A stretch of 64,000 nt of DNA from Paenibacillus sp. DCT19 (GCF_003268635.1 NZ_CP029639.1:476501-540500); one strand, 5' to 3'; shown: positions 46,358 to 55,781, numbered from the stretch's first letter. The notes: a model not told the origin generated them from the sequence alone. Translations and numbers: made by a program.

Positions 46358-46381
46358 TTGCGTTCGAATACGGGAACCGGC

Positions 46382-46567
46382 ATGAGTCCTCAGGTATGTA
46401 ATACAGATCTTACGGGTGACGGTAGAGAAGAAGCAGTCATTATCATTCAGACGGGCAAAGGTACAGGGCTGGATAACTTCGATATTGATGTTCTTGGAGG
46501 TGACCAACCAAGCATTTGTCCATTGATCCAAGACAACCCCTTACCGTACAGCCAGCGATTAGACTAA
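46382..46567 (+). pseudogene. Remnant of a repeat-type (VCBS/FG-GAP-like) protein gene
   Basis: The 61-residue frame contains D-L-T-G-D-G-R-E-E-A-V-I-I-I, a calcium-binding-type D-x-T-G-D-G motif followed by a beta-strand, as in FG-GAP/VCBS modules, then I-D-V-L-G-G-D-Q. It lacks an N-terminal signal and a ribosome site and is far too short for the family. I take it as a fragment of a secreted-protein gene rather than a working gene. Confidence 0.4.
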
Positions 46568-46693
46568 GTGCATCTTGCCTGCCAAAGTCTTCTCGTGATC
46601 TGTGATAAGGGGCTTTTAAATTTCTGAATAGAATGGAGGTTACAGCGCAATTTCGCCTGTTATTCCACTGCTGTTACAGAAATAATAATTGAA

Positions 46694-47377
46694 TTATTTT
46701 TCAGGTGTTTCGGGGACTACTGGTGCGTGAAAGTTATCCATATGTTCAATCGCATTGAACATCATCACAGCAGCTTCTGCGCGAGTAATAGCCTCTTTGG
46801 GATGGAAATTGCCTTCGGCATCCAATGTGTTAATCTTGAACGCTAACGAGCGCTGAACTGCTCCTTGATACTCAGGCGTAAGCTCTTGCTCATCTGTAAT
46901 ATCTACAGGTTGAAGCTTGATCATCGGTAGGCCGCCTTTGGCTTCGATGCCTTGCATGATGAACAGTGTAAATTGCTCACGAGTCATCGGTTTGGATGGA
47001 TCGATATCATCAGCCATCTGGATGCCATTATATTTTGCACGAATGAAGGCATTGCTGTACCACACATGATCAAGCACCTTGGAGAAGGAATCACTTGGTA
47101 GAGGTTCTTTGACAAAACGGATCGTATCCAAATTCAGATCCAGGCCATCTGCAAGCAACTGTATACCTTGTGCCGTGTTTAATTGTTGTTCTGGTTTGAA
47201 CAGGTTGTCGCTCACGCCTTTAATCAGACCATCTTGATGCAATGCTTCAATTTTATCTGCTCCCGCAACTCCCTGAAGATCTGTGAATCCGCCTTGCGCA
47301 GCATGAATAGGTGTAGCACCAAGAGATAAGGTAAGTAATGCTCCAGCAGTCATCAAAGCAATTATATTTTTTTTCAT
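46694..47377 (-). CDS. SLH-domain secreted protein
   Basis: 227 residues with a signal peptide (M-K-K-N-I-I-A-L-M-T, cut after H-A-A-Q) and S-layer homology-like repeats: G-F-T-D-L-Q-G-V-A-G-A-D-K-I-E-A-L-H-Q-D-G-L near residue 30 (F-T-D-L plus G-L-I-K-G), a middle M-T-R-E-Q-F repeat and a final I-T-R-A-E-A-A-V-M-M-F. SLH domains bind pyruvylated cell-wall polymers, so this is probably a small wall-bound protein. The ATG at 47377 is chosen because the five residues before it are not part of a signal peptide. Confidence 0.83.
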   Translation of the reverse strand: MKKNIIALMTAGALLTLSLGATPIHAAQGGFTDLQGVAGADKIEALHQDGLIKGVSDNLFKPEQQLNTAQGIQLLADGLDLNLDTIRFVKEPLPSDSFSKVLDHVWYSNAFIRAKYNGIQMADDIDPSKPMTREQFTLFIMQGIEAKGGLPMIKLQPVDITDEQELTPEYQGAVQRSLAFKINTLDAEGNFHPKEAITRAEAAVMMFNAIEHMDNFHAPVVPETPEK

Positions 47378-47505
47378 ATCAAGTCGCCTCACTTTTCTAG
47401 GAAGGGTATCCCTTTGTATTAAAGTTATTTGCCCCTATAGACGACCCATCCCTGCAAAAGGTTGCTGCATTTTTCCATATATATTTTATGATATATAAAA
47501 TTGAG

Positions 47506-48407
47506 CTACCCTTTGGACTTGTTCCGATAGTCGGTGGGTGATTTACCAATCATTTTACGGAATAACCGTGAGAAATAATACGGGTCTTTGAAGCCGAGTT
47601 TGGAGCTAATCTGCTTCACCGTCCAATCGGTAAAGTCAAGGTAACGACAGGAATGTTGGATCTTCAGCCTTAGAAAATAATCAATTGGAGAATGTCCTGT
47701 CGCTTGCTTGAACAGTTGTGAATAATGCGGGCAGATAAGCTGGCTTGTGCAGCCAATTCTTTGAGTGTGACCCCGCTTTCCAGATGCTCCAGCATGTACT
47801 GCACAGACTGTTCGGCAGCTCGTTTGCTGCTAATCATATTGCCCTCCGTACCATGTCCGTAAGCGAGCATGCCTAACATATATCCAACAATCTGTGAGGC
47901 GTACGTCATCGTTTGTAAAGAATAACCCGTCTCCAATGCTCCATAACATTCATGATATAGTTCCAGCCACTTCTGAGCTTTCGCCGGAGCCATAGTTAAC
48001 AAACTTTCAGCCAGCAGTGGCTCCATATAGGCAGCGGCATGTTCACCACGTAAGTGAATCCAATAGATACTCCAGGGATCGGCTGAGTATGCGCCATAGA
48101 TATGTGCGACATGGGCAGGAAGAACAACGAGACTGCCTGCTTTAACATCCTGCCTTTTGCCACCGTCCGTGGCGTACCATCCTGTGCCTTCGGTACAATA
48201 CATTAAAATATGGGAGGGGCAGCCCTTTGGACGATCCCGGTAATGGTTCTCTGCCTCATGGAAGTATCCAATGTCAGTAACGTACAAACCGGACGTTACG
48301 GGATAAGCCGCGGCTTCCTCTAGTAGCGGGTCAGGTAATACGATTAGTTTCTGCATACGGAATCCGTCGGATTTGCGTAAGGTAGATGAGCTGTTATATG
48401 GTTTCAT
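47506..48407 (-). pseudogene. AraC-family regulator with cupin sensor, frame break at a G/C run
   Basis: A sugar-response type regulator: an N-terminal cupin (about 30-150) with G-T-G-W-Y and H-V-A-H-I-Y and a C-terminal pair of HTH motifs. The frame stops at 47670. Adding one base to the GGG run at 47729-47731 (C on the coding strand) restores L-S-A-P-H-Y-S-Q-L-F-K-Q-A-T-G and, later, I-S-S-K-L-G-F-K-D-P-Y-Y-F-S-R-L-F, the second HTH, ending at a TAG (47506-47508). The rebuilt protein has 300 residues, normal for the class. It is divergent from the lactonase gene, which may be its target. The break looks like a sequencing deletion. Confidence 0.82.
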
Positions 48408-48595
48408 ACTTGTATTATGGTGAGGTAGAATAAACGAGTCAATGATATTTGCGCAAGCGTTATCAAAATGAGCTTTGGTAGAATAACTTGAGCTTAGAAA
48501 CTGAAGGACAACAAAGAGAATTGGTTAAGTACATAACAGAGAAGCAATATGAATTTTAGTTTTGAAGTTAGACATTAACGTTGAAGTTAAGGATT

Positions 48596-48612
48596 TTTCA
48601 GGCACGACCTAG
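48596..48612 (+). repeat. Repeat family C, fragment
   Basis: TTTTCAGGCACGACCTA matches TTTTCAGACGCGACCTA at 39.42 kb and the right end of the unit at 59.28 kb. Only about 17 bases are kept. Confidence 0.4.
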
Positions 48613-48653
48613 CATGTAGGCACTTATTTTAGCATATAAGGAGCGATGGAGGA

Positions 48654-49709
48654 ATGGAACAAGTGGTGAACAAGGATACGTTTTTCTATATCGGAACTTA
48701 TGCATCAGCGGATCAACCAGGTATTTATGTAGGTGCGCTGAATTCGGATACAGGTGAGATGCGGATTGCACATGATATGGCAGGGGTGGACAATCCATCT
48801 TACTTGGCTTTAAGCCCAGGTAAAGACTCTATATATGTTGCAAGTGAAACGGATGAGGGAGAGGTATTGGTCTACCGCCGGGACATCTCCACGGGTGAGC
48901 TGCACCTTATGGATCGCAAAAGCACCAAAGGAGCCTCGCCTTGTTATGTCTCAGTCACGGCAGATGGCAAATGGGTACTCGCATCCAATTACAGTAGTGG
49001 GAGTGTCAGCGTATTTCCCGTAGGGGATCAAGATACGTTAGATGAGACGAGTGCGTTAATTGAGCATACCGGAAGAGGGCTGAACGACGACCGTCAGGAA
49101 GGGCCTCATGCACATTCCATTCAGCCAGATCCATCCGGACAATATGCAGTTGTATGCGATCTGGGGTTAGATCAGATCATTGTCTACCGTCTGGAAGAAG
49201 GTCGATTGGTAACACACCGGGAGACGAATCAACCTCCGGGTTCAGGGCCAAGACATCTCGTGTTTCACGAGAATGGCAAATGGGCCTATGTCATTAATGA
49301 GCTCAATAATACGGTGACTGCATTTATGTACGATGCGCGCAGAGGAGAGCTTAACACAGTGCAGCATATATCCACTCTTCCTGAAGGACATACGGGAGAA
49401 GGCACGGCTGCGGATATCCGAATCTCCCCTTGTGGACGTTTCCTATACGCCTCCAACCGTGGAGACGATAGTATTGTTCTCTATCATATTGATCAGGAAT
49501 CCGGTGAGCTTGAAGCGGTGGATTGGACTTCCACACTGGGACAGACTCCGCGAAACTTCAATGTGCTGCCAGGGGGGATACTGCTCGTAGCCAACCAGGA
49601 AAGCAACAATATCGTTGCATTCCAGATGGATCGCGAGGATGGAAGACTCACACACACCGGCTTCAAGCTGGAAGTTCCACGTCCGGTATGTATTGTGCCT
49701 GTAGATTAA
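48654..49709 (+). CDS. Lactonase family protein (6-phosphogluconolactonase-type beta-propeller)
   Basis: 351 residues of the lactonase (Pgl/YkgB) seven-bladed propeller family, starting D-T-F-F-Y-I-G-T-Y. Family blocks: N-P-S-Y-L-A-L-S-P, H-A-H-S-I-Q-P-D-P-S-G-Q-Y, G-P-R-H-L-V-F-H-E-N-G-K and I-R-I-S-P-C-G-R-F-L-Y-A-S-N-R-G. Members hydrolyse 6-phosphogluconolactone in the pentose phosphate pathway or other lactones. ATG 48654 follows GGAGG closely, with AAGGAG further up. A hairpin follows. The divergent AraC gene suggests induction by a sugar. Confidence 0.88.
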   Translation: MEQVVNKDTFFYIGTYASADQPGIYVGALNSDTGEMRIAHDMAGVDNPSYLALSPGKDSIYVASETDEGEVLVYRRDISTGELHLMDRKSTKGASPCYVSVTADGKWVLASNYSSGSVSVFPVGDQDTLDETSALIEHTGRGLNDDRQEGPHAHSIQPDPSGQYAVVCDLGLDQIIVYRLEEGRLVTHRETNQPPGSGPRHLVFHENGKWAYVINELNNTVTAFMYDARRGELNTVQHISTLPEGHTGEGTAADIRISPCGRFLYASNRGDDSIVLYHIDQESGELEAVDWTSTLGQTPRNFNVLPGGILLVANQESNNIVAFQMDREDGRLTHTGFKLEVPRPVCIVPVD

Positions 49710-49752
49710 GATATTCTCTGCTGCAATCGACGAATACTGAACAACACATATA

Positions 49753-49792
49753 AGCTGTGAGATCATGTGTACGCACGTGATTTTACAGCTTT
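49753..49792. terminator. Terminator between the lactonase gene and a small membrane protein gene
   Basis: AGCTGT pairs with ACAGCT and ATC..GTGT pairs with GCAC..GAT inside. T-rich on both sides. Confidence 0.65.
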
Positions 49793-49805
49793 GTTATTTA
49801 TATAG

Positions 49806-50003
49806 CTATCTGACAACAGATGCAATTTGGCTGAGTTTTCTTCGATTTCTTCTATAATCAAGCATTAGAATAATTACGAATAGAACAGCATAAAGAAAAT
49901 ACTGCTTCTTATCCTCTTGAATCGCATAGTAAGGGTATAACAATCCACATACGAGCATTAACACTACGTTTAATGACATCATCACCTGATAGTAGATCTT
50001 CAT
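49806..50003 (-). CDS. Small two-span membrane protein
   Basis: 65 residues: M-K-I-Y-Y-Q-V-M-M-S-L, span 1 (about 8-27), Q-E-D-K-K-Q loop, span 2 (about 34-49), then a basic tail D-Y-R-R-N-R-R-K. The ribosome site GAAGGAAGGAG lies just before its ATG and the terminator at 49753 can end it. No family recognised; likely a real small gene. Confidence 0.65.
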   Translation of the reverse strand: MKIYYQVMMSLNVVLMLVCGLLYPYYAIQEDKKQYFLYAVLFVIILMLDYRRNRRKLSQIASVVR

Positions 50004-50177
50004 AGAGGCTCTCCTTCCTTCAAATATAGAATGGATAATAATAGGAGTTTAATATAAATTGTAACACACATACATAGATCGCATAAATACAACAAACCAT
50101 TTCCCCGGCACAACAAATGAAAGTTACTAATTAAGTCCTATAGATGGAATTAAATGTTTAATTTAAAATGGTATACA

Positions 50178-50191
50178 TTAAAGCGCTTACA
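50178..50191. promoter_or_regulatory. CcpA (cre) site upstream of the PL11 lyase gene
   Basis: TTAAAGCGCTTACA agrees with the cre consensus at nearly every position. It lies about 57 bases before the start codon, right after TATACA, so binding would block transcription when a preferred sugar is present. Confidence 0.6.
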
Positions 50192-50247
50192 ATACAGATG
50201 CGCTACAGAGCATCGGGCTTACCAACACATTTGGGGAGGCTAATGGT

Positions 50248-52122
50248 ATGGTCAATCGATCGTCATGGAAGCGCACGTTGCGAACGGCAGGCATTACTCT
50301 ACTAAGTTCAGCATTGCTTGTTACATCTCTAGGTCTATCAGCTCCGTCGGTGACTCATGCAGCAGGAGCACGTCAGATGGAATTTCTAGACCGCGGAGTT
50401 GTGGCGGTGAAGACGGGGAATGGGGTCTTTGTGAGCTGGCGGTTACTCGGTACGGAAGGTTCGAATGTTTCTTTTAATGTATATCGGGATGGCACGAAGG
50501 TGAACGCTTCACCGATCACGAACAGTACTAACCTTCAGGATGCCAGTGGAACGAACAACTCCAAATACACGGTTCGAGCAGTCGTAGGCGGGACAGAGCA
50601 AGCGGCTTCCAAGGTAGCAAGTGTGTGGGGAAATAATTATCTGAACGTTCCTCTTAGTGTTCCCGCTGGTGGGACAACCCCGGATGGAGTTGCATATACC
50701 TACAGTGCCAACGATGCCAGTGCAGGTGATCTGGATGGGGACGGCGAGTATGAGCTCATCGTGAAGTGGGATCCTTCCAATTCCAAGGATAACTCGCAGA
50801 GTGGTTACACAGGGGAAGTATTTATCGATGCCTACAAATTGAATGGAACCCGACTATGGCGGATCAGTCTCGGCAAAAACATCCGAGCAGGCGCACATTA
50901 CACACAGTTCATGGTCTATGACCTGGATGGAGACGGCAAGGCTGAGGTGGCGATGAAAACCGCGGATGGCACCAAAGATGGTGTAGGTACAGTAATCGGA
51001 GATGCGAGTAAGGATTATCGGAACAGCAGCGGATATGTGTTGTCAGGGCCAGAGTTTCTAACGGTCTTCAATGGACAGACAGGTAAAGCGCTCACCACGG
51101 TCAATTATGAGCCTGCACGCGGCACTGTATCGAGTTGGGGAGATAATTATGGTAACCGCATGGATCGTTTTCTAGCTACGATTGCTTATTTGGATGGAGA
51201 GCGACCAAGTCTAGTTATGGCACGAGGCTACTACACCCGGACAGTGCTCGTGGCATATAATTGGCGGAACGGACAATTGACGAAGCAATGGACGTTTGAT
51301 TCGAACACTCCAGGCAACTCAGGCTACGCTGGACAGGGGAATCATAATCTAAGTGTGGCGGATGTGGATAACGACGGGAAAGACGAGATTATCTATGGTG
51401 CGATGGCAGTCGATCATGATGGAAAAGGTTTGTATACCACTGGGCTGCATCATGGCGATGCCATGCATCTGAGTGATCTGGATCCAGATCGCCCAGGGAT
51501 GGAGGTATTCCAGGTTCATGAGACACCGTCTAATGCAGGCATTGAATTCCGCGATGCAGGAACAGGTCAGTTGATCTGGGGTATACCAACAACGAAGGAT
51601 ATTGGACGCGGCATGGCTGCAGATATCGATCCAAGGTATAGAGGAGCTGAAGTATGGGCGAACGGTGCGCTGTATACAGCGAAAGGGCAGAGAATCGGGA
51701 CAACCGTACCTTCGTCTACGAATTTTGGCATCTGGTGGGATGGTGATCTGCTTCGCGAACTATTAGACAGTAACCGTATCGACAAATGGGATTATGCGAA
51801 TGGACGGACGATGAATCTGCTAACTGCCTCAGGAGTTTCCTCCAACAACGGAACGAAGTCTACGCCGAACCTTCAAGCGGATCTGTTGGGCGACTGGAGA
51901 GAGGAAGTGGTATGGCGAACCAACGATAGCTCGGCACTCCGTATTTATACGACAACCGCACTCACGGACAAACGAATCCACACGTTGATGCATGATCCAG
52001 TGTACCGTCTGGGCGTAGCTTGGCAAAATGTAGCCTATAATCAGCCGCCACATACGGGCTTCTATTTGGGAGAAGGCATGAATCCACCTCCGATTCCGAA
52101 TATTCGCATTGCAGGACAATAG
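50248..52122 (+). CDS. Secreted rhamnogalacturonan lyase (PL11, YesW-like)
   Basis: 624 residues: signal peptide (about 1-38, ending S-V-T-H-A-A), then the PL11 fold beginning A-R-Q-M-E-F-L-D-R-G-V-V-A-V and rich in calcium-binding loops of the D-L-D-G-D-G type (D-G-D-L-D-G-D-G-E-Y, D-V-D-N-D-G-K-D-E). It should cut rhamnogalacturonan I of pectin by beta-elimination outside the cell. The core length is that of YesW/YesX. GGGGAGG lies nine bases before ATG 50248. Alone here, with no transporter; a cre site upstream indicates carbon catabolite repression. Terminator at 52224. Confidence 0.9.
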   Translation: MVNRSSWKRTLRTAGITLLSSALLVTSLGLSAPSVTHAAGARQMEFLDRGVVAVKTGNGVFVSWRLLGTEGSNVSFNVYRDGTKVNASPITNSTNLQDASGTNNSKYTVRAVVGGTEQAASKVASVWGNNYLNVPLSVPAGGTTPDGVAYTYSANDASAGDLDGDGEYELIVKWDPSNSKDNSQSGYTGEVFIDAYKLNGTRLWRISLGKNIRAGAHYTQFMVYDLDGDGKAEVAMKTADGTKDGVGTVIGDASKDYRNSSGYVLSGPEFLTVFNGQTGKALTTVNYEPARGTVSSWGDNYGNRMDRFLATIAYLDGERPSLVMARGYYTRTVLVAYNWRNGQLTKQWTFDSNTPGNSGYAGQGNHNLSVADVDNDGKDEIIYGAMAVDHDGKGLYTTGLHHGDAMHLSDLDPDRPGMEVFQVHETPSNAGIEFRDAGTGQLIWGIPTTKDIGRGMAADIDPRYRGAEVWANGALYTAKGQRIGTTVPSSTNFGIWWDGDLLRELLDSNRIDKWDYANGRTMNLLTASGVSSNNGTKSTPNLQADLLGDWREEVVWRTNDSSALRIYTTTALTDKRIHTLMHDPVYRLGVAWQNVAYNQPPHTGFYLGEGMNPPPIPNIRIAGQ

Positions 52123-52223
52123 GTGACAAGCCTCTCGGCGCATTGTATTCTGTCTGAGATTCTCATAATTCAGTTATATCAGTAACGTTAGTAACGTATC
52201 GAATATGGCTCAGAGATCGTTGG

Positions 52224-52257
52224 AAGGAATAGGGTATACGAACCCTATTCCTTTTTT
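52224..52257 (+). terminator. Rho-independent terminator after the PL11 gene
   Basis: AAGGAATAGGGT pairs with ACCCTATTCCTT and runs into T residues. Confidence 0.85.
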
Positions 52258-52306
52258 GGCTTTTTTCCAGTTGTAAAATGAATTGGGCAAAAATCGGAAA
52301 AAACGT

Positions 52307-52335
52307 TTGACAGGTATAAGGGCTACCCTTATGAT
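52307..52335 (+). promoter_or_regulatory. Consensus promoter of the sulfate transport operon
   Basis: TTGACA (52307-52312), 17 bases, TATGAT (52330-52335). Just downstream ACTTACTAAACAGGTAGGAA (about 52344-52363) could be an operator of a sulfur regulator such as CymR, but I cannot confirm a dyad. The transcript would have a leader of about 290 bases. Confidence 0.65.
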
Positions 52336-52369
52336 ACATATAACTTACTAAACAGGTAGGAATAATTAA

Positions 52370-52580
52370 AAAGACTGTGTAACATGATGAACTTCTTCAT
52401 GATTCAGTCCAGCAGCACAGAATGTCTTCTGAACAGAATAACGTTCTCACCGTATCGACGGAGGAACACCGCAGCACATCGACCGAGATAAAGCATACAC
52501 GGCAGCGAGCCGGCATGACTTTGTGAGGGAGAGGTGTGTACAGGTGTCCCTCCGTTATTTGTTTTTCGGTGGTTCCAAGC
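52370..52580 (+). ncRNA. Structured leader with two alternative pairings before the sulfate operon
   Basis: Several hairpins can form: GACTG..ATGATGAA/TTCATGAT..CAGTC (about 52371-52409), CGG/CCG near 52500-52512. GGAGGAACACC (52460-52470) can pair with GGTGTCCCTCC (52543-52553), 10 of 11 bases. But GGTGTCCCTC is also the right side of a local stem with GAGGGA (52525-52530), followed by GTTATTTGTTTTT. The two pairings exclude each other, as in antiterminator/terminator switches. The leader does not show the SAM-I (S-box) core and only faintly recalls the T-box word. Not a riboswitch I know. Confidence 0.45.
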
Positions 52581-52630
52581 TGTTCAGCCTGTTCATGTAG
52601 TCACGCAGATCCACAGGGGGAGTGTTATTG

Positions 52631-53710
52631 ATGAAAAAGAGAGTTCAAAAAGGTATTCTATTTGGTCTGGCACTGGTGTTGACAGGCGTGCTGGCAGGTT
52701 GCGGAGCAAATGGCGGCGATTCTAGTGCAACTGGAACATCTGGAGGGCAGGATAGTGGTGGCGATAGCCCGAAGGCCATTGAATTGCTGAATGTATCTTA
52801 TGATCCAACACGTGAGCTCTACGAGCAATATAACAAGGCGTTTGCGGCGTACTGGCAGAAGGAAAAGGGTCAGGACGTGACCATTAAACAGTCTCATGGT
52901 GGTTCGGGTAAACAGAGCCGCTCCGTCATTGATGGCTTGGACGCAGACGTGGTTACACTGGCACTGGGCTATGACATTGATGCAATTGAAGACAAAGGTC
53001 TCATTAACGAAGGCTGGCAAGATAAATATGAGCATAACAGCTCCCCATATACATCCACGATTGTATTCCTGGTAAGGAAAGGCAATCCAAAAGGCATCAA
53101 AGACTGGGATGATCTAATTAAGGGTGATACTCAGGTCATTACACCGAATCCAAAAACATCTGGCGGAGCCCGCTGGAACTATCTCGCAGCTTGGGGGTAT
53201 GCGCTCAAGAAGAATAACAATGACGAGGAGGCAGCAAAAGCTTTTGTCAGTGAGCTGTTCAAGCATGCACCTGTACTGGATTCAGGTGCCCGCGGAGCTA
53301 CAACAACGTTTGTAGAACGTGGACTTGGGGATGTTCTGCTGGCTTGGGAGAATGAAGCGTTCTTGTCCGTGAAGGAGCTGGGTCCGGATAAATTCGATAT
53401 TGTCGTTCCTTCCGTGAGTATTCTGGCTGAGCCTCCGGTAGCTGTCGTGGACAAAAACGTCGACAAAAAAGGAAGCCGTGAAGTTGCTGATGCTTACCTG
53501 AAATATCTGTACAGTGAGGAAGGACAGACGATCGCGGCCGAAAACTATTACCGTCCAACACTGGATACCGTGGCCGAGAAGTTCAAGGATCAGTTCCCTG
53601 ACCTGGAGCTATTCACGCTGAACGATGTATTCGGTACATGGCGTGATACACAGGCTAAACATTTCAATGATGGCGGGGTCTTTGACCAAATTTACGTTCC
53701 AGGCAGTTAA
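52631..53710 (+). CDS. Sulfate ABC transporter substrate-binding lipoprotein
   Basis: 359 residues, Sbp/CysP class. The signal peptide ends in the lipobox L-A-G-C-G, so it is a lipoprotein. Sulfate-binding blocks: [33 protein letters not shown] and [19 protein letters not shown]. It binds sulfate or thiosulfate and delivers it to the CysT/CysW-like permeases next to it. ATG 52631 has GGGGGAG eight bases before; GTG 52622 is the other choice. First gene of the operon. Confidence 0.94.
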   Translation: MKKRVQKGILFGLALVLTGVLAGCGANGGDSSATGTSGGQDSGGDSPKAIELLNVSYDPTRELYEQYNKAFAAYWQKEKGQDVTIKQSHGGSGKQSRSVIDGLDADVVTLALGYDIDAIEDKGLINEGWQDKYEHNSSPYTSTIVFLVRKGNPKGIKDWDDLIKGDTQVITPNPKTSGGARWNYLAAWGYALKKNNNDEEAAKAFVSELFKHAPVLDSGARGATTTFVERGLGDVLLAWENEAFLSVKELGPDKFDIVVPSVSILAEPPVAVVDKNVDKKGSREVADAYLKYLYSEEGQTIAAENYYRPTLDTVAEKFKDQFPDLELFTLNDVFGTWRDTQAKHFNDGGVFDQIYVPGS

Positions 53711-53788
53711 GTTTGGGTAATCTGTACTCGATCCTATGGCAAGGAGCCAACCAGCCTGACCGGCTGAAGGCAAGAGAGGATGACGTTC

Positions 53789-54625
53789 ATGAGCAAGGTA
53801 ATAGCAACCCGGAGGCGCACGCTTCCGGGATTCGGGTTAACGATGGGATACAGCGTATTTTACCTCAGCCTTGTTGTATTGATCCCGCTGACAGCCCTGG
53901 TGTTTAACTCCACAGGTTTGACCTGGTCTATGCTGGTGGAGACAGCCACGAATCCCCGAGTGCTCGCTTCATTTAAGGTCAGCTTCCTGACCGCAGGTGT
54001 GGCGGCTCTAATCAATCTGGGATTAGGGCTGCTCTTGGCATGGGTATTGGTGCGGTATGAATTTCCGGGTAAACGGCTCTTTGATGCCGTGATTGATCTA
54101 CCTTTTGCGTTGCCAACAGCGGTGGCAGGGGTTGCTCTTACGGCACTGTACGCCGGCAACGGCTGGATTGGGCAGTTTATGGAGCCTCTGGGCATCAAAT
54201 TGGCCTACTCTCAAGCAGGCATTACGCTAGCTCTGATGTTTATCGGTATTCCATTTGTCGTTCGAACGGTGCAACCGGTATTAGAAGAGCTGGAGGCCGA
54301 GGTTGAAGAGGCGGCTGCAACGTTAGGGGCAGGAAGATGGCGGATATTCCGTACCATTCTACTTCCTGATCTTATTCCCCCACTGCTGACAGGCTTCGCG
54401 TTGGCGTTTGCCCGAGGTATTGGAGAATTTGGCTCGGTCGTGTTTATTTCAGGCAATATGCCGATGAAAACGGAGATTGCGCCGCTGCTCATTATGGCGA
54501 AGCTTGAACAGTTTGATTACGCAGGAGCTACGGCTGTCGCTTTGCTGCTGTTGCTGGTTTCATTTATCCTGTTGCTGGTCATTAACTCCTTGCAACGATG
54601 GAGCCGGAAGGCAGGCAGGGCGTAA
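53789..54625 (+). CDS. cysT: Sulfate ABC transporter permease CysT
   Basis: 278 residues, six spans, with the permease coupling loop E-E-A-A-A-T-L-G-A-G-R-W-R-I-F-R-T-I-L-L-P and the CysT block D-L-P-F-A-L-P-T-A-V-A-G-V-A-L. It forms the sulfate channel with CysW. ATG 53789 has AAGAGAGG nine bases upstream; the ATG at 53780 is too close to that site. 78 bases separate it from the binding-protein gene. Confidence 0.93.
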   Translation: MSKVIATRRRTLPGFGLTMGYSVFYLSLVVLIPLTALVFNSTGLTWSMLVETATNPRVLASFKVSFLTAGVAALINLGLGLLLAWVLVRYEFPGKRLFDAVIDLPFALPTAVAGVALTALYAGNGWIGQFMEPLGIKLAYSQAGITLALMFIGIPFVVRTVQPVLEELEAEVEEAAATLGAGRWRIFRTILLPDLIPPLLTGFALAFARGIGEFGSVVFISGNMPMKTEIAPLLIMAKLEQFDYAGATAVALLLLLVSFILLLVINSLQRWSRKAGRA

Positions 54626-54756
54626 CAGATTCGAATCGGTGCGCCCTAACGAATGCTATATCCACCGTGTGCAAGAGCCGCGGGAATATCTAGGCATTCA
54701 ATAGGTTGTTATCTGATGGTAGCTTTTCACTTACCCCACTGAAGGAGGTGCAGCGT

Positions 54757-55632
54757 ATGGCGGGTTCTGTTCCGCTGAGTTCGGCTTCGCGCATACCAAG
54801 TAGCCCTGGGCCAAACCGTGCAACTACGGAGGCTCCTTGGGTCAAATGGCTGTTAATTGGACTGGCAGGTCTTGTATTGTTGTGGTTGCTTATTTTGCCG
54901 CTGGTCATCGTCTTAATGGAGGCATTGAAGCAAGGATGGGGAGTCTATATCGCCGCTCTGACCGAGCCTGATGCGATGTCTGCTCTGAAGCTGACGCTGC
55001 TCGTTGCAGCAATTACAGTGCCGCTCAATACGATATTTGGTGTGGCGGCAGCTTGGGTCATTACGAAGTTCCAGTTCCGGGGTAAAGGAATCATGATCAC
55101 GTTAATCGACCTTCCTTTCTCCATTTCTCCCGTTGTCGGCGGGTTGATCTTTGTATTGGTGTTTGGCTCTAATGGTTGGTTCGGCCCATGGCTGGCTGAG
55201 CATGATATCAAAATAATTTTTGCACTGCCAGGCATTGTACTGGCGACGCTGTTCATCACATTTCCCTTCGTCGCCAGGGAATTAATCCCGCTCATGGAGG
55301 ATCAGGGAACCCGCGAAGAGGAAGCGGCGGTGACGCTAGGAGCCTCAGGATGGCGGATCTTCTGGAACGTGACGTTACCCAATATTAAGTGGGGACTGCT
55401 CTACGGGATTATTCTGTGTAATGCTCGCGCGATGGGTGAGTTCGGGGCGGTATCCGTTGTGTCTGGACATATTCGTGGTGAGACCAACACACTGCCGCTG
55501 CATGTCGAGATTTTGTATAACGAATATCAATTCTCTGCGTCTTTCGCCGTCGCTTCATTGCTGCTGATACTTGCTCTGGCGACATTATTGGTTAAGAGCT
55601 GGCTCGGGCATAAGAATGTGAGCGAACGATGA
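54757..55632 (+). CDS. cysW: Sulfate ABC transporter permease CysW
   Basis: 291 residues, six spans after a variable Ser/Pro-rich head (about 1-25). It has I-D-L-P-F-S-I-S-P-V-V-G-G-L and the coupling loop E-E-A-A-V-T-L-G-A-S-G-W-R-I-F-W-N-V-T-L-P, with G-E-F-G-A-V-S-V-V-S-G-H near the end. ATG 54757 follows GAAGGAGGTG; the upstream TTG 54706 lacks support. No ATPase gene (cysA) follows in this window, which is unusual for the operon; the ATPase must be encoded elsewhere. Confidence 0.94.
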   Translation: MAGSVPLSSASRIPSSPGPNRATTEAPWVKWLLIGLAGLVLLWLLILPLVIVLMEALKQGWGVYIAALTEPDAMSALKLTLLVAAITVPLNTIFGVAAAWVITKFQFRGKGIMITLIDLPFSISPVVGGLIFVLVFGSNGWFGPWLAEHDIKIIFALPGIVLATLFITFPFVARELIPLMEDQGTREEEAAVTLGASGWRIFWNVTLPNIKWGLLYGIILCNARAMGEFGAVSVVSGHIRGETNTLPLHVEILYNEYQFSASFAVASLLLILALATLLVKSWLGHKNVSER

Positions 55633-55764
55633 GTGAAGGCTAAGTACGGTAAAAAAGAATCCTTAACCGGTTAACGGAAAATACCGATTGACAGCTACTG
55701 GAAGCCCTGATATTGTATAATCCAAGTATATAGGTTGGATAAGAATGTTTTATAAGTCAGATGG

Positions 55765-55781
55765 ATATAAGTGCGTGTTCA
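55765..55781 (+). repeat. Repeat family B, isolated end
   Basis: TATAAGTGCGTGTTCAA is identical to the first 17 bases of the 188-base element at 37.8 and 42.8 kb; nothing else of it is kept. It lies 42 bases upstream of yezD. Confidence 0.5.

Noticed and set aside
52460..52475. T-box riboswitch in the sulfate leader
   Set aside because: GGAGGAACACCGC resembles GGGTGGAACCGC only loosely and no specifier stem is evident, so I call an unclassified leader.
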